From Microvirga sp. VF16 (lineage in GTDB: Bacteria > Pseudomonadota > Alphaproteobacteria > Rhizobiales > Beijerinckiaceae), in NCBI RefSeq assembly GCF_016864375.1, contig NZ_CP069354.1:3197501-3261500 (forward strand): a DNA stretch of 64,000 bases. Direction: 5' to 3'. Made by a program: the position numbers and the translations under genes. Shown in pieces: positions 10,783 through 19,825 of the stretch (its first letter is position 1; every line of letters begins with the position of its first letter). The notes under the pieces are model-generated. The model was not told where the DNA came from. It saw only the letters and a program-made list of their open reading frames with translations, and made no database searches.

Positions 10783-12252
10783 TCACTGCGCGGTGATACT
10801 CGATGTGGTTTCGAGCTTCGTCACGGGCGGCGGGTTCCACTTGCCGGTCAGGGCGTCCGACCGGGGAGCATAGAGCCGCAGCATTACGTTGAACGGTCCT
10901 TTCGGCGCGGGAAGCCAGTTGGCCTCCTTGCCCTGTCCGGGGCTTTCGTTCTGCAAGTACAGGTCCAGGGAGCCATCCCCATTGTACTTGAGCGGCATCC
11001 AGCTGCTCAGGGCGAAGCGGTTGAGGCTGTTCGGCACCTGGAAGCCTTCGCTGTCGTAGAGCGTCAGTGACCAGAAGGCCGCGGCCGGCGGGATCTGGCC
11101 CTTCTCGAAGTGGAGCGTGTACTTGTTCGCACCATCGAGCGGCCGGCCCGTGTCGTCGGCGAGGTTCATGGGATAGATTGCGTCCTCCGGCAGATTGGCT
11201 CCGAGCCCGAGCTGCGAAACGATGGCCCGCTTGAGATAATAATTGCCGTAGACGCCCATCGTGTCCGTGTTCATGGACCAGCCATTCGTGACACGGGCGA
11301 GCGTCCTGACCTTCCATTCCATGAGCTTCTGAGCGGTCTCCGGCGCGGCTTCGAGCGCCTTTCTGACGACCGGATCGATCTTCTCGGCGTCAAAGCTCTT
11401 GCCCGCCTCGATACCGATCTGCTTCATGCGCGCGATGATCGGCTCATCGGTCAGATGGGGGCCGGCGAGCTTCAGGAGGTCCGCCGCATAGGCGAAGTAC
11501 CTCAGCGGCGGCATCGTATCGACCTGCACCTTTGGCGGCGTCTTCATGTCGATGTTCGGATCGATCTTCACCTCGGGAGCCTTCGGGGTCTTCCCCCATT
11601 CGGACAGGGGCGTGATCTTGTAGCCTGCCTGGATCTTGTGAACCGCATCGTAATCGGCCGGGCCGTCTGTCTTGGTGCGGCCGATGATCCACACGATCGG
11701 CGTCGGGGCATCGATGCGCTGCGTGCCGGCGGGCAGGCGGAACTCGTCGAAGCGCTCGCGCAGATCGGGCCGCCAAGTGACCGGTGCGATCAGATACTCG
11801 CCGGCCTTGGTTCCTGTGGTGCGCCAGCCCGGTGAGGCGAACACATCCGTCCACATGTCGAGCATCGGCAGCAGGTAGTAGCGCCCCCCCGTATCCGGCA
11901 CCGAGACCACCATCGGCTCCTTGGTGAGATCGAGGAAGGCGGATGAATAGAGTGTGTCGAAGTTGTAGCGGACCACGCCCTTGTCGTCGCCCGGCGGATA
12001 GGTCGGAACATTGTTGAACATGTTCATCGGGCCCCGGCCGATGACCTTGCCGGGTTCCAGGTTGGTGAATTGCTTGCGCGTCACATCCAAGCTGACGATC
12101 GGATAGAAATACACATAGGCCTCGACGGCGATGTCCTGGGCCTCCTGCTCGGTGATGGCGAAAGCGCTTGTGGTGGCTCCGCCGATCCCGACGAGGCTCG
12201 CCAGAACTACCGAGCCAAGGAGACTCCTGGAGTGATTGAGAAGCGGTAACAT
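10783..12252 (-). CDS. Exported DUF1254/DUF1214 domain protein
   Basis: This 489-residue protein has a signal peptide (hydrophobic residues 10-30, cleavage probably after TTSAFA). The first half matches the DUF1254 pattern (AVEAYVYFYPIV near residue 40, then the region around FDTLYSSAFLDL). The C-terminal third has the DUF1214 pattern, including WSLTLYDSEGFQV and a final RLYAP segment. Proteins of this pair are periplasmic or membrane-associated and have no agreed enzymatic role. It is monocistronic: the gene upstream is about 310 bases away, and the phasin gene is convergent. The assignment is by motif recall, so the family is firm and the function open. Confidence 0.85.
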   Translation of the reverse strand: MLPLLNHSRSLLGSVVLASLVGIGGATTSAFAITEQEAQDIAVEAYVYFYPIVSLDVTRKQFTNLEPGKVIGRGPMNMFNNVPTYPPGDDKGVVRYNFDTLYSSAFLDLTKEPMVVSVPDTGGRYYLLPMLDMWTDVFASPGWRTTGTKAGEYLIAPVTWRPDLRERFDEFRLPAGTQRIDAPTPIVWIIGRTKTDGPADYDAVHKIQAGYKITPLSEWGKTPKAPEVKIDPNIDMKTPPKVQVDTMPPLRYFAYAADLLKLAGPHLTDEPIIARMKQIGIEAGKSFDAEKIDPVVRKALEAAPETAQKLMEWKVRTLARVTNGWSMNTDTMGVYGNYYLKRAIVSQLGLGANLPEDAIYPMNLADDTGRPLDGANKYTLHFEKGQIPPAAAFWSLTLYDSEGFQVPNSLNRFALSSWMPLKYNGDGSLDLYLQNESPGQGKEANWLPAPKGPFNVMLRLYAPRSDALTGKWNPPPVTKLETTSSITAQ

Positions 12253-12564
12253 GGATGGACGCTCCTGAAAGGTACCCGCGCATCACGGTGCTGAAGCCAA
12301 TGGGGCCCGCCGCGATGTGAGGGAGTGATGTGGCGCGCTGCGATGTTACTGCTGTGGGACGCACCGGTTGCTGGCCTGACGCTCATCGCAACAACAGCTT
12401 AGCACGCTCCACCTTCCAAGCGGATCAGGGCCTTCCCTGAAGATGATGCAGGAAAACCCTGAAAGACGGCATCACGCGTACCGCGATAGTCCAGCTTTTT
12501 CCATAGAACAGACAGATCCAATGAACAGCCAGGGCCTATACTCTCGAATGCCGCGTCCATTCGG
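12253..12564. other. Intergenic region, nothing recognised
   Basis: This region presumably contains the promoter of the DUF1254 gene. I see no open frame with a ribosome-binding site, no strong inverted repeat and no transposon remnant. Confidence 0.5.
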
Positions 12565-12762
12565 TCACTGACTTTTCTGGAAGCGGTTTAGGGCGATCGT
12601 CCAGCGATGCGGCCAGAACGCCAGGACCGCGACGACGAACGTGAGCAGAAGGAGAGCCACCATCACCTGAGCCACTCCGAAGATTGGGGCGTCTTTGGCC
12701 ACAAACCAACTTGTCACGACACCGGCTGCAATCATCAATATCCGAACGATCCAGCTGATCAT
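12565..12762 (-). CDS. Small two-helix membrane protein
   Basis: This is a 65-residue protein. The ATG at 12762 is preceded by GGAGG seven bases upstream, so the longer frame back to 12885 is rejected. Two hydrophobic segments (residues 3-20 and 30-50) are separated by a short polar turn (KDAPIFG), and a basic tail (WPHRW...NRFQK) should stay in the cytoplasm by the positive-inside rule. A perfect FNR/FixK box lies about 100 bases upstream of the start, with a TAATGT word about 34 bases from its centre in the direction of this gene, so it is probably induced at low oxygen. Function unknown. Confidence 0.65.
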   Translation of the reverse strand: MISWIVRILMIAAGVVTSWFVAKDAPIFGVAQVMVALLLLTFVVAVLAFWPHRWTIALNRFQKSQ

Positions 12763-12856
12763 GAGCGCCTCCACGGGTTCCGCTTCCGGCCCTTCGTTTT
12801 CGACAGATTGGTCTTGGGCCAGGACAAACATTACGGTGGGCATTCCACACGCGTGT

Positions 12857-12870
12857 TTGATTTGGATCAA
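12857..12870. promoter_or_regulatory. FNR/FixK-type box TTGAT-TTGG-ATCAA
   Basis: This is a perfect match to the TTGAT-N4-ATCAA consensus of FNR/FixK/FnrN regulators. It lies between the small membrane protein (start 12762, minus) and the 13037 gene (plus). Placing its centre at -41.5 fits a start site near 12822 for the minus gene, with TAATGT as the -10 element. It could also serve the plus-strand stress genes. Confidence 0.7.
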
Positions 12871-13036
12871 TGACGATCCAGTCAAGCTATCAGACCATCT
12901 TTTCAGGGTACAGGCAAAGCCCCGCCTTTAGAAAGCCAAGCTGCCTAATCCTCACCAAAGTGATGTACTTAATTTAAGTTAACGACCCGAAGGAAGCTCA
13001 AGCTTTCTAAGTTTCAGAATACCACCGGAGGAAGCT

Positions 13037-13318
13037 ATGGCCATGAATGTCCAGCATTCCCATCTCCAGAAGGTGTCGAACAGGGACAGGTTTTATTCAC
13101 CTGATATTCTTCCGCTACTCCAAACGGTTCTGGCTGATCTTGCCGACATTGATGTCGCCTATGAGAAAAACCTCGAGGCCATCAAGCACAGCGAGGCCGA
13201 CGAAGGGCGCAAAAGCGACATGATTGCAAGCCTTTGGCACCAGCATCGGGAACGGCGAGCACCCTATATCCAGGAACTCATGACACTGCGGGAGCGGATC
13301 GACGCGACCTTCAGCTGA
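13037..13318 (+). CDS. Conserved hypothetical small protein
   Basis: This 93-residue soluble protein is predicted mainly helical, without signal peptide or membrane span. The ATG follows GGAGGAAGCT, a strong ribosome-binding site. The sequence is charged, with no cysteine, and ends in an amphipathic helix (ELMTLRERIDATFS). It lies 60 bases before the alcohol dehydrogenase and in the same direction as the universal stress protein, so the three may be one transcript downstream of the FNR-type box at 12857. I recognise no domain; a stress-related role is inferred only from its neighbours. Confidence 0.65.
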   Translation: MAMNVQHSHLQKVSNRDRFYSPDILPLLQTVLADLADIDVAYEKNLEAIKHSEADEGRKSDMIASLWHQHRERRAPYIQELMTLRERIDATFS

Positions 13319-13378
13319 ACGGATAGCGAAAGGTATCGCTCCGCTCGCCCAGGATCTCCGACACGGAAAGATTTCTCC

Positions 13379-14362
13379 ATGCGGGCAATGACTCTGCATA
13401 GGACGCGCACGCCCTTGATCTGCGAGGAGCGTCCGCTGCCCTCGCCGGCCACGTATGAGATTCGCGTTGCGGTGGAAGCCTGTGCCGTTTGCCGCACCGA
13501 CCTCCACGTCGTCGACGGAGATCTGCCCAATCCCAAGCTTCCCATCGTTCCCGGCCATGAAATCGTGGGACGGGTCGATGCCCTCGGAGCAGGTGTCACC
13601 AATCGCGTCCTCGGCGAGCGTGTTGGAATCCCCTGGCTAGGCCACACCTGCGGACGTTGCTCCTATTGCGTCTCAGGCCATGAGAACCTTTGCGACCATC
13701 CGCTGTTCACCGGTTATACCCGTGACGGCGGGTTTGCATCCTACGTAATTGCCGATGCGGCCTACGCCTTCGAGATGCCGGACGATGGCGATCCCATTGC
13801 CCTCGCCCCCCTGCTCTGCGCCGGGCTGATCGGCTGGCGCTCCCTCGTCGCCGCCGGACCGGGTGAAAGGATCGGCATTTTCGGCTTCGGAGCAGCGGCC
13901 CATATCGTCACCCAGGTTTGCCTCTGGCAAGGTCGGCATGTCTTCGCTTTCACGCGCCCGGACGATGTCGCGTCGCAGGACTTCGCACGCTCGCTCGGCG
14001 CTGTCTGGGCTGGCGGCTCCGATCAGGAACCGCCCGAGCGACTAGATGCGGCGATCATCTTCGCGCCCGTCGGCGACCTTGTGCCACAAGCGCTCCAGGC
14101 GGTGCGAAAGAGCGGGCGCGTCGTCTGTGGTGGAATCCACATGAGCGACATTCCGCAGTTTCCCTACCGACTCCTCTGGGAGGAACGTCAGATCCTGTCG
14201 GTCGCAAACCTGACCCGGCAGGATGCCCGCGACTTCCTGTCTATCGCGCCAAGGGCGCAGATCGGAACGCAAACGACGCGCTATCCGCTGGAGGCCGCCA
14301 ATGTGGCTTTGGCGGATCTTCGATCAGGACATCTGCAGGGCGCAGCCGTTCTGGTGCCTTGA
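13379..14362 (+). CDS. Zinc-dependent alcohol dehydrogenase family protein
   Basis: This is a medium-chain dehydrogenase of 327 residues, slightly short for the family. The catalytic-zinc ligands are Cys38 (CAVCRTD) and the His/Glu of the PGHE motif; the structural zinc site is CGRCSYC...C. The NAD(P)-binding fold has GFGAAAH rather than the usual GxGGxG. It resembles the AdhA-type enzymes that are often found beside universal stress proteins in alphaproteobacteria and respond to oxygen limitation. It would interconvert alcohols and aldehydes in the cytoplasm. It is 60 bases upstream of the stress-protein gene, so co-transcription is likely. Confidence 0.85.
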   Translation: MRAMTLHRTRTPLICEERPLPSPATYEIRVAVEACAVCRTDLHVVDGDLPNPKLPIVPGHEIVGRVDALGAGVTNRVLGERVGIPWLGHTCGRCSYCVSGHENLCDHPLFTGYTRDGGFASYVIADAAYAFEMPDDGDPIALAPLLCAGLIGWRSLVAAGPGERIGIFGFGAAAHIVTQVCLWQGRHVFAFTRPDDVASQDFARSLGAVWAGGSDQEPPERLDAAIIFAPVGDLVPQALQAVRKSGRVVCGGIHMSDIPQFPYRLLWEERQILSVANLTRQDARDFLSIAPRAQIGTQTTRYPLEAANVALADLRSGHLQGAAVLVP

Positions 14363-14422
14363 TGCGAAGCCGAACAACAGAGTTGCAGGGCGCGTATCTC
14401 GTGTCGCCACAAGGAGAACTCC

Positions 14423-15265
14423 ATGCTCCAGAACATCCACAGCATCCTGATCGGCATCACCGAGGAAGGAGATCCCGAAGAGAGATCCTCCGCTCTGGCC
14501 TATGGGCTCTCGCTCGCCCGGGAGGCGAGCGCCCACGTGACTGTCCAGGCCGCATCGCTGAAACTGACGCTCACGCACGCCTTCATCAGCAGCATCGCGG
14601 AAGGTCTCGTCGCCGCTGAGAACCGCCGGCTGGATGCTCTTGCGAATGCCGTGGCGGACACATCCCAGCGCGCAGCCGCCGCATCGGGCGTCGCCTGTAC
14701 GACCCAGGCGCCCCAATTGGCCTATCCCGATCTGGTCAAAAGCTTCACCTCCCTCGCCAGAACTCATGACCTGACGGTTCTTGATTCCGAACCGATTTCC
14801 CTTGCTGTCGATCGGGGGCTGATCGAGGCAATACTCACCGAGAGCGGCCGTCCTCTCGTCGTCGTGCCTCCTGGGCGAGAAGCTTTTGCGGGAAACAGGA
14901 TTGTCGTGGCGTGGGATGGCAGTGCCAAGGCAGCCCGCGCGCTCAATGACGCTCTGCCACTATTTAGAGCCGCCTCAGAGGTCGAGTTGGTCAGCGTCAC
15001 CGGCGAGAAGGATCTGGCCCATACGGTGCCAGGACCGGAAATCGCTCCGCATCTCACGCGACACGGCATCAATGTAAGCGTCCTGAATCTGCCTGCCTTG
15101 GATGGCGATGTCGCCGAAACGCTGCGCAACCATGTCCGTCTGACGCGCGCCGACATGATCGTCATGGGCGCCTATGTGCATTCGCGTCTGCGCGAGTTGC
15201 TTCTGGGCGGCACGACACAATCGCTGCTCAAAAATAGCCCGGTGCCCCTTTTCCTCTCTTACTGA
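14423..15265 (+). CDS. Universal stress protein, tandem UspA domains
   Basis: This 280-residue protein contains two UspA-like domains, about residues 1-145 and 150-280. The second is the better conserved: it starts NRIVVAWDGSAKAARAL, has the acidic residue of the ATP site, and ends with DMIVMGAYVHSRLRELLLGGTT, the G-2x-G-9x-G(S/T) nucleotide-binding pattern. The first domain lacks that terminal motif, so only the second is likely to bind ATP. The ribosome-binding site AAGGAG precedes the ATG. It follows the alcohol dehydrogenase, and the pair suits a low-oxygen or stationary-phase unit. Confidence 0.9.
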   Translation: MLQNIHSILIGITEEGDPEERSSALAYGLSLAREASAHVTVQAASLKLTLTHAFISSIAEGLVAAENRRLDALANAVADTSQRAAAASGVACTTQAPQLAYPDLVKSFTSLARTHDLTVLDSEPISLAVDRGLIEAILTESGRPLVVVPPGREAFAGNRIVVAWDGSAKAARALNDALPLFRAASEVELVSVTGEKDLAHTVPGPEIAPHLTRHGINVSVLNLPALDGDVAETLRNHVRLTRADMIVMGAYVHSRLRELLLGGTTQSLLKNSPVPLFLSY

Positions 15266-15300
15266 AAGGTTGGCCTGCAAAAGGACATCCTCAGCGCAGC

Positions 15301-15618
15301 TTAGCCCTGAATGGAATTCAGATAGGCGATAAGATCGTTGATCTGGGCCGGATCGAGCTGGAACTGGGGCATGGAGGGATGCCCCGTCGTGATCCCCTCC
15401 GCGAAGGCTTCGGCCAGATCTTCGATGGGATAACGGGTATGCAGCGTCCGAAACGGCGGCGCCTCGGGAACAGGGCTGTCCCCTACGCGGCCAATGGCGT
15501 GACATTGGGCGCAGTTGGTCTGAGCGAAGGCCAACCCGCGCTGAATGCGCCCGGACTGGGCCATGACCGTCGAGGATCCAAGGACGAGGGCAACGCAGCA
15601 GAACGCCAGACGCCTCAC
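15301..15618 (-). CDS. Small exported c-type cytochrome
   Basis: The protein has 105 residues with a signal peptide (about residues 1-20, ending VMA). One haem-binding CAQCH motif lies at residues 36-40, and the axial methionine is probably Met83 in the HPSMPQF stretch. It is a class I monohaem cytochrome for periplasmic electron transfer. Its start overlaps the stop of the 15615-16022 gene by four bases, so the two are coupled. A perfect FNR-type box lies upstream of that gene, consistent with microaerobic expression. The partner oxidase or reductase is not in the window. Confidence 0.88.
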   Translation of the reverse strand: MRRLAFCCVALVLGSSTVMAQSGRIQRGLAFAQTNCAQCHAIGRVGDSPVPEAPPFRTLHTRYPIEDLAEAFAEGITTGHPSMPQFQLDPAQINDLIAYLNSIQG

Positions 15619-16022
15619 AATCGGCGCCCTTCCGCTGGCGACGGTTCAGCATTTCGGACCGAGACGACCTCGAACGTATAGGGCTTGTCGTCCTCATCCT
15701 GGATGGTGACGTATTCGCCTTCAACAAAACGGTGCTGGTTGAGCCGATAGCCTGCCTCCTCATCGCCGGCCCGGTCCTGGTTGTAGTCGATCATCCAGGT
15801 CGCTCCGCCGGCTCCGCCCGATCGATGCACCAGCACGCCCTGCCGCTCGCCCTCGTCGGCCCAGAAGCGGCGAACCCGGCAGAGAGCTCGTTTGCGCGCC
15901 CATTCCTCTTGGTCCAGCCGCCCCTCCTCATCGAGAGGCGCGGTCAGCTCGTAGCCATAACGCGCACTGCCTTCCGGGAACTGCTTGCTGCGGGCGAGAT
16001 GAAGCGTGATGTGGTGGAGCAA
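15615..16022 (-). CDS. Conserved hypothetical protein, coupled to cytochrome c
   Basis: This 135-residue protein is read from a TTG at 16022, preceded by GGGAGGG with a five-base gap. The longer frame to 16154 crosses the FNR-type box, so it is unlikely. The body is basic and beta-rich, with motifs FPEGSARYGYELTAPLD, VRRFW and a GATWMIDYN stretch, ending in a basic and proline-rich tail. It has no signal peptide and no cofactor motif. I recall similar unnamed proteins in Methylobacteriaceae. It is the first gene of a two-gene operon with the cytochrome. Confidence 0.7.
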   Translation of the reverse strand: MLHHITLHLARSKQFPEGSARYGYELTAPLDEEGRLDQEEWARKRALCRVRRFWADEGERQGVLVHRSGGAGGATWMIDYNQDRAGDEEAGYRLNQHRFVEGEYVTIQDEDDKPYTFEVVSVRNAEPSPAEGRRL

Positions 16023-16102
16023 TTGTCCCTCCCGAATCCAAGCGGGTCCCTCATAGGCCTGACCAATGTGGCAAAGCTTAGAGTTGGATCGTTCTGCTGC
16101 TT

Positions 16103-16116
16103 TGATTCTAATCAAT
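16103..16116. promoter_or_regulatory. FNR/FixK-type box TTGAT-TCTA-ATCAA
   Basis: This is a perfect consensus box centred about 88 bases upstream of the TTG start of the 15615-16022 gene. It is the second perfect box in the window, and its position suits activation of the hypothetical-cytochrome c operon at low oxygen. Confidence 0.75.
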
Positions 16117-16186
16117 AATACGCTGGGTGAGGAGCGGGAAACGTCGATTTCCAACTCCTCGCACCCGATATGCTTCGCCGGATCGT

Positions 16187-17785
16187 CTACTCTCGCGCTT
16201 CATCCATCAAGGACTGCCGGATGCGCCGGATGATGACGGCCTTTGCCCTTTTGTCGGCAGCCGCCTCGAGAGCGCCGTCGATCTCGAGAAGCAGCTCCGC
16301 ATAATCATTGTGCCAATCACGATGTCCGGCACTTGTGCCAGCAAGGCGCTGCTCGCGACGCTCGACACGAACGGCTCTGTCCCCTGTCAGATCATAGACA
16401 TCGTCGATCTCAGGGATCGTTGCATGAGGGACCTGGCCGAGATCGTCGAGAGATGATTGCAGCGCCTTCAGGGCAGGATCCTCACCGTGGACAAGGAAGA
16501 CCCCTCGTCGGACCGGAAGCCGGTCCGACAACCAAGCTTTCAGCTCCGGCCCATCCGCATGGCCGGAATAAAGATCCAGGGTCCGCATGCGGGCGCGAAC
16601 TTTGATCTCCTCGCCGTGGATCCTGACCTTCGAGGCACCGTCCTGCAGTATCCGTCCGAGGGTCCCCTGAGCCTGGAAACCGACGAAAAGCACGGTTGCC
16701 TCGTCCCGCCAGAGCCATGCCTTCAGGTGATGGCGTATCCGGCCCGCCTCGCACATGCCACTTGCCGCGATGATGATGTGAAAACTGTGAATGCGGTCAA
16801 TGGCCTTGCTCTGCTCGACACTCTCAGTAAAGCGGACCCACCGCGAATCCAGGGCCTGCACCAGATCGGAGCCGTTCCTGAGCTCACCGGCATGCTGCTT
16901 GAAGATAGCGCTGGCTTTAGAGGCCAACGGAGAGTCGATGAAAATCGGAATATCCGGCAATTCGCCCGCTTCCATCAGCTCCATCAGATCGACGAGGAGC
17001 TCCTGCGTTCGCTCCACCGCGAAGGACGGGGTGAGGAGAGCCCCGCTCGGATGCATGGCCGCGCGGACCTCGTCGCGAAGCATTCGCCGCCGATGCTCAA
17101 TGGTTGTTCCGGCCCGATCCGTGTCGCCGTAGGTGGATTCGAGAACCACATAATCGAGATCGCGCGGCCCGTCCGGATCCGGCTGCAGAAGCTTGTGATC
17201 GGGCCCGATATCGCCTGAAAACAGAAGACGGACCGGCTTTTCCTTGCCCCCACCGGATTTCACCTCGACCTCGATGGAAGCCGAGCCCAGCAGATGGCCC
17301 GCATTCCAGTAGCGTGCCTGAATGCCCGGAGCGACCGGCTGCCAGTGGCCGTAAGGCACGGGGCGAAATTGTTCGAGGGAGGCAAGCGCGTCCTCCGCCG
17401 TATAGATGGGCGAAACCGTCGGCATGCCCCGGCGGCTGTTGCGCCGGTTGAGCTGATTGACCTCGATCTCCTGGATATATCCGGAATCCGGAAGCATGAT
17501 GGATGCCAGATCCCTCGTTCCGGCTGTTGCATAGATCGGCCCGTCGAAGCCTGCCTTCACGAGTTTCGGCACGAGACCGCTATGGTCGATATGGGCATGG
17601 GTGAGGCAAAGCGCATCGATCCCGGCCGGGCGGAACGGGAAATGCTGATAATTGAGTTCCCGCTCGGATTTGGATCCCTGGAACATTCCGCAATCGATAA
17701 GGACGCGGGCCGCCTCCGTCTCGAGCAGGAAACAGGAACCTGTGACGGTTCGGGCGGCACCGTAGAAATGAAGGCGGAGCGACAA
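16187..17785 (-). CDS. MBL-fold beta-CASP exonuclease-like protein
   Basis: The protein has about 532 residues. The metal site is intact: THAHIDHSG (HxHxDH), then further His and Asp ligands (GHLLGSA, FSGDIG). The middle carries the beta-CASP insertion, and the C-terminus has the RMMBL-type GHADGPEL motif. The family includes CPSF73-like and archaeal-type RNA exonucleases found in many bacteria. The TTG at 17785 has GGGAGG five bases upstream and starts right at the conserved fold; an ATG at 17800 is in frame and lies upstream of that site. The role is inferred as RNA processing. It is probably monocistronic. Confidence 0.85.
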   Translation of the reverse strand: MSLRLHFYGAARTVTGSCFLLETEAARVLIDCGMFQGSKSERELNYQHFPFRPAGIDALCLTHAHIDHSGLVPKLVKAGFDGPIYATAGTRDLASIMLPDSGYIQEIEVNQLNRRNSRRGMPTVSPIYTAEDALASLEQFRPVPYGHWQPVAPGIQARYWNAGHLLGSASIEVEVKSGGGKEKPVRLLFSGDIGPDHKLLQPDPDGPRDLDYVVLESTYGDTDRAGTTIEHRRRMLRDEVRAAMHPSGALLTPSFAVERTQELLVDLMELMEAGELPDIPIFIDSPLASKASAIFKQHAGELRNGSDLVQALDSRWVRFTESVEQSKAIDRIHSFHIIIAASGMCEAGRIRHHLKAWLWRDEATVLFVGFQAQGTLGRILQDGASKVRIHGEEIKVRARMRTLDLYSGHADGPELKAWLSDRLPVRRGVFLVHGEDPALKALQSSLDDLGQVPHATIPEIDDVYDLTGDRAVRVERREQRLAGTSAGHRDWHNDYAELLLEIDGALEAAADKRAKAVIIRRIRQSLMDEARE

Positions 17786-17958
17786 GGAAGCCTCCCTCAT
17801 AAATTGAAGACTGCACCAGAAAGATCACCTCCCTGTATATCACACCTGTGCGGCCCGGATTGATCTATCCCAAAACAGCTCGAAACAGGCCGTTCCCGCC
17901 GCTCTGACACAGAGATCAAAGGGCGAGACGCGCGACCTCTTCAATCATCCGAAGCGTC

Positions 17959-19439
17959 CTATCGGGCGAGGACCCGCGCGGCCTCCTTCGTTGTTCCGAC
18001 AGCCTGCGAAACTCTTCCAACCGCCGCCGATATGGCTCCGATATTGCTGGCGATGAGCGTCACGGCCTGGGATGCATCCTGCATGTTGGACGACATTTCC
18101 TGCGTGACCGCGCTTTGCTCTTCGACCGCAGTTGCCGCTCCGATCACGTGATTTCGCATGGTTTCAACGGAGTCGCGGATTTTCGTCAATGCCTCGACAA
18201 CGCCATTCGATACGCTCCGAACGGCATCGATTTCCGTGGAGATTTGCTCGGTCGCCCGCGCAGCCTGGGATGCCAGGTTCTTCACTTCGCTCGCAACCAC
18301 CGCAAATCCTCTGCCGGCCTCGCCCGCCCGGGCGGATTCGATCGTCGCATTCAGAGCCAGGAGGTTGATCTGCCCGGCGATGCTCTGGATGAGGCTGATG
18401 ATACCCCCATCGCCTCTGTCGCGGATGAAAGTTTGTCGGTATATTCATTTGCGCTTCTAGCCTCGGCGAACGCGACATCAGTCGCCGTGCGAGAGGTCGC
18501 CATGCTCTGGGCGATTTCGCGCACCGAAGCGGCCAATTCCTCGGCGGCGGACGCCATCATCTGCACATTGCTGGATGTTTCGGCCGCGGCCTGGTTCGCG
18601 GAACGCGCCTCCTGAGTAGAAGCGCCGACAGCCGCGTCGATTTCACCAAAGTTGGTCTCGATCATGCCCCTTAGATTGATCAGCAGGCTGACCTGCTGTG
18701 TCACATCGGTTGCATATTTCACGACTTTGTAGGGGCGCCCGCTTGCATCGAGGATCGGATTATAGCTGGCCTCGATCCAGATCTCCCGCCCGCCTTTGCC
18801 GATCCGTTTGTACTGGGCCGCCTGGAACTCGCCATTCTTCAACCGGCGCCAGAACTCCAGATATTCCGGGCTGGTCCGCATCCCTGGCTCCACGAACATG
18901 CTATGATGCTTGCCCTGAATTTCCGGAAGGATATACCCGACAGCCGCGAGAAAATTCGCGTTCGCATCGAGAATATGTCCATCGAGATCGAACGAGATCA
19001 CAGCCTGCGATTTTCCAATCGCCTCGACCTGCCCCTTCAGCTCCGCCTGCTCCTCCATCTGCTTCGTAATATCTGTCGCGAATTTGACGATCTTGAAAGG
19101 CCTGCCGTCGCGGCCGAGCAGAGGGTTGTAGCTGGCTTCGATCCAGACCTCCTTGCCGCCCTTGCCGAAACGCTTGTAGCGAGCTGCTTGATACTCTCCT
19201 ACCTTCAGCCTTCGCCAGAATTCCGCATAGGCAGCCGTCTCGCGAAACGCTGGCTCGACGAACATGCTGTGATGTTTGCCTTGAATTTCGGGAAGAGAGT
19301 AGCCGACCGTGCGGAGAAAGTTCTCATTGGCCGTAATGATCGTCCCATCGAGATTAAACTCAATAACGGCTTGAACCCTATTGAGAGCCTCAAGTTTAGC
19401 CTTGATTTCAAATTGCGATTGAGACAATAAACCCAACAT
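17959..19439 (-). pseudogene. Methyl-accepting chemotaxis protein (PAS-PAS-MCP), frameshifted
   Basis: From an ATG at 19439 (GGAGGGAAGG ribosome-binding site) the frame encodes two tandem PAS domains of nearly the same sequence (each with an EIQGKHHSMFVEP motif) and the start of an MCP signalling domain. After ATEAMG the frame is lost in a run of five C (plus strand 18404-18408, G on the coding strand). The missing part ([34 protein letters not shown]) is readable in another frame, which then continues intact to the stop at 17959. One base is missing. No transmembrane segment is visible, so the receptor was soluble, sensing probably haem, flavin or redox state by PAS. Sequencing error or phase variation cannot be excluded. 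Confidence 0.85.
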
Positions 19440-19825
19440 AACCTTCCCTCCGGAACGCAAGACTCGATAAAAATAACCATAAGATTGCGCACAGCCTCCT
19501 CTTTCATGGTGGAGCGAAATGCATAACAAGCTGTAAGCGGCAAATTAAGTATTTGTACTTACCCACCTTTTGCATCTTCCACTTATTCACTGCAGCAACA
19601 TATTATTGTCGGTCCACGACTTGTTCTGCCCTGTGACGTGATGATGGAACGATGATCGGGCTTTGCGCCCCTGTTGAAACACGACAGCTCGCACTGCCGG
19701 TGTCGACCATGATCTAGACCAAATTGGAATCGATCCTTTGATCGAGCACCGTGTGAAACAAAAGCGCCTGTCACTGTATGACAGCTATCAGCCTTCGAAT
19801 GAGGGCCAAAATCTGGGAGGTTGAG
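19440..19825. other. Intergenic region between chemoreceptor and phaC
   Basis: This holds the divergent promoters of the two genes. A small dyad CTGTCA-CTGTA-TGACAG lies at 19768-19784, about 42 bases before the phaC start. Nothing else stands out. Confidence 0.45.

Noticed and set aside
17858..17871. FNR-like half box TTGAT-CTAT-CCCAA upstream of the MBL-fold gene
   Set aside because: Only one arm matches the consensus.
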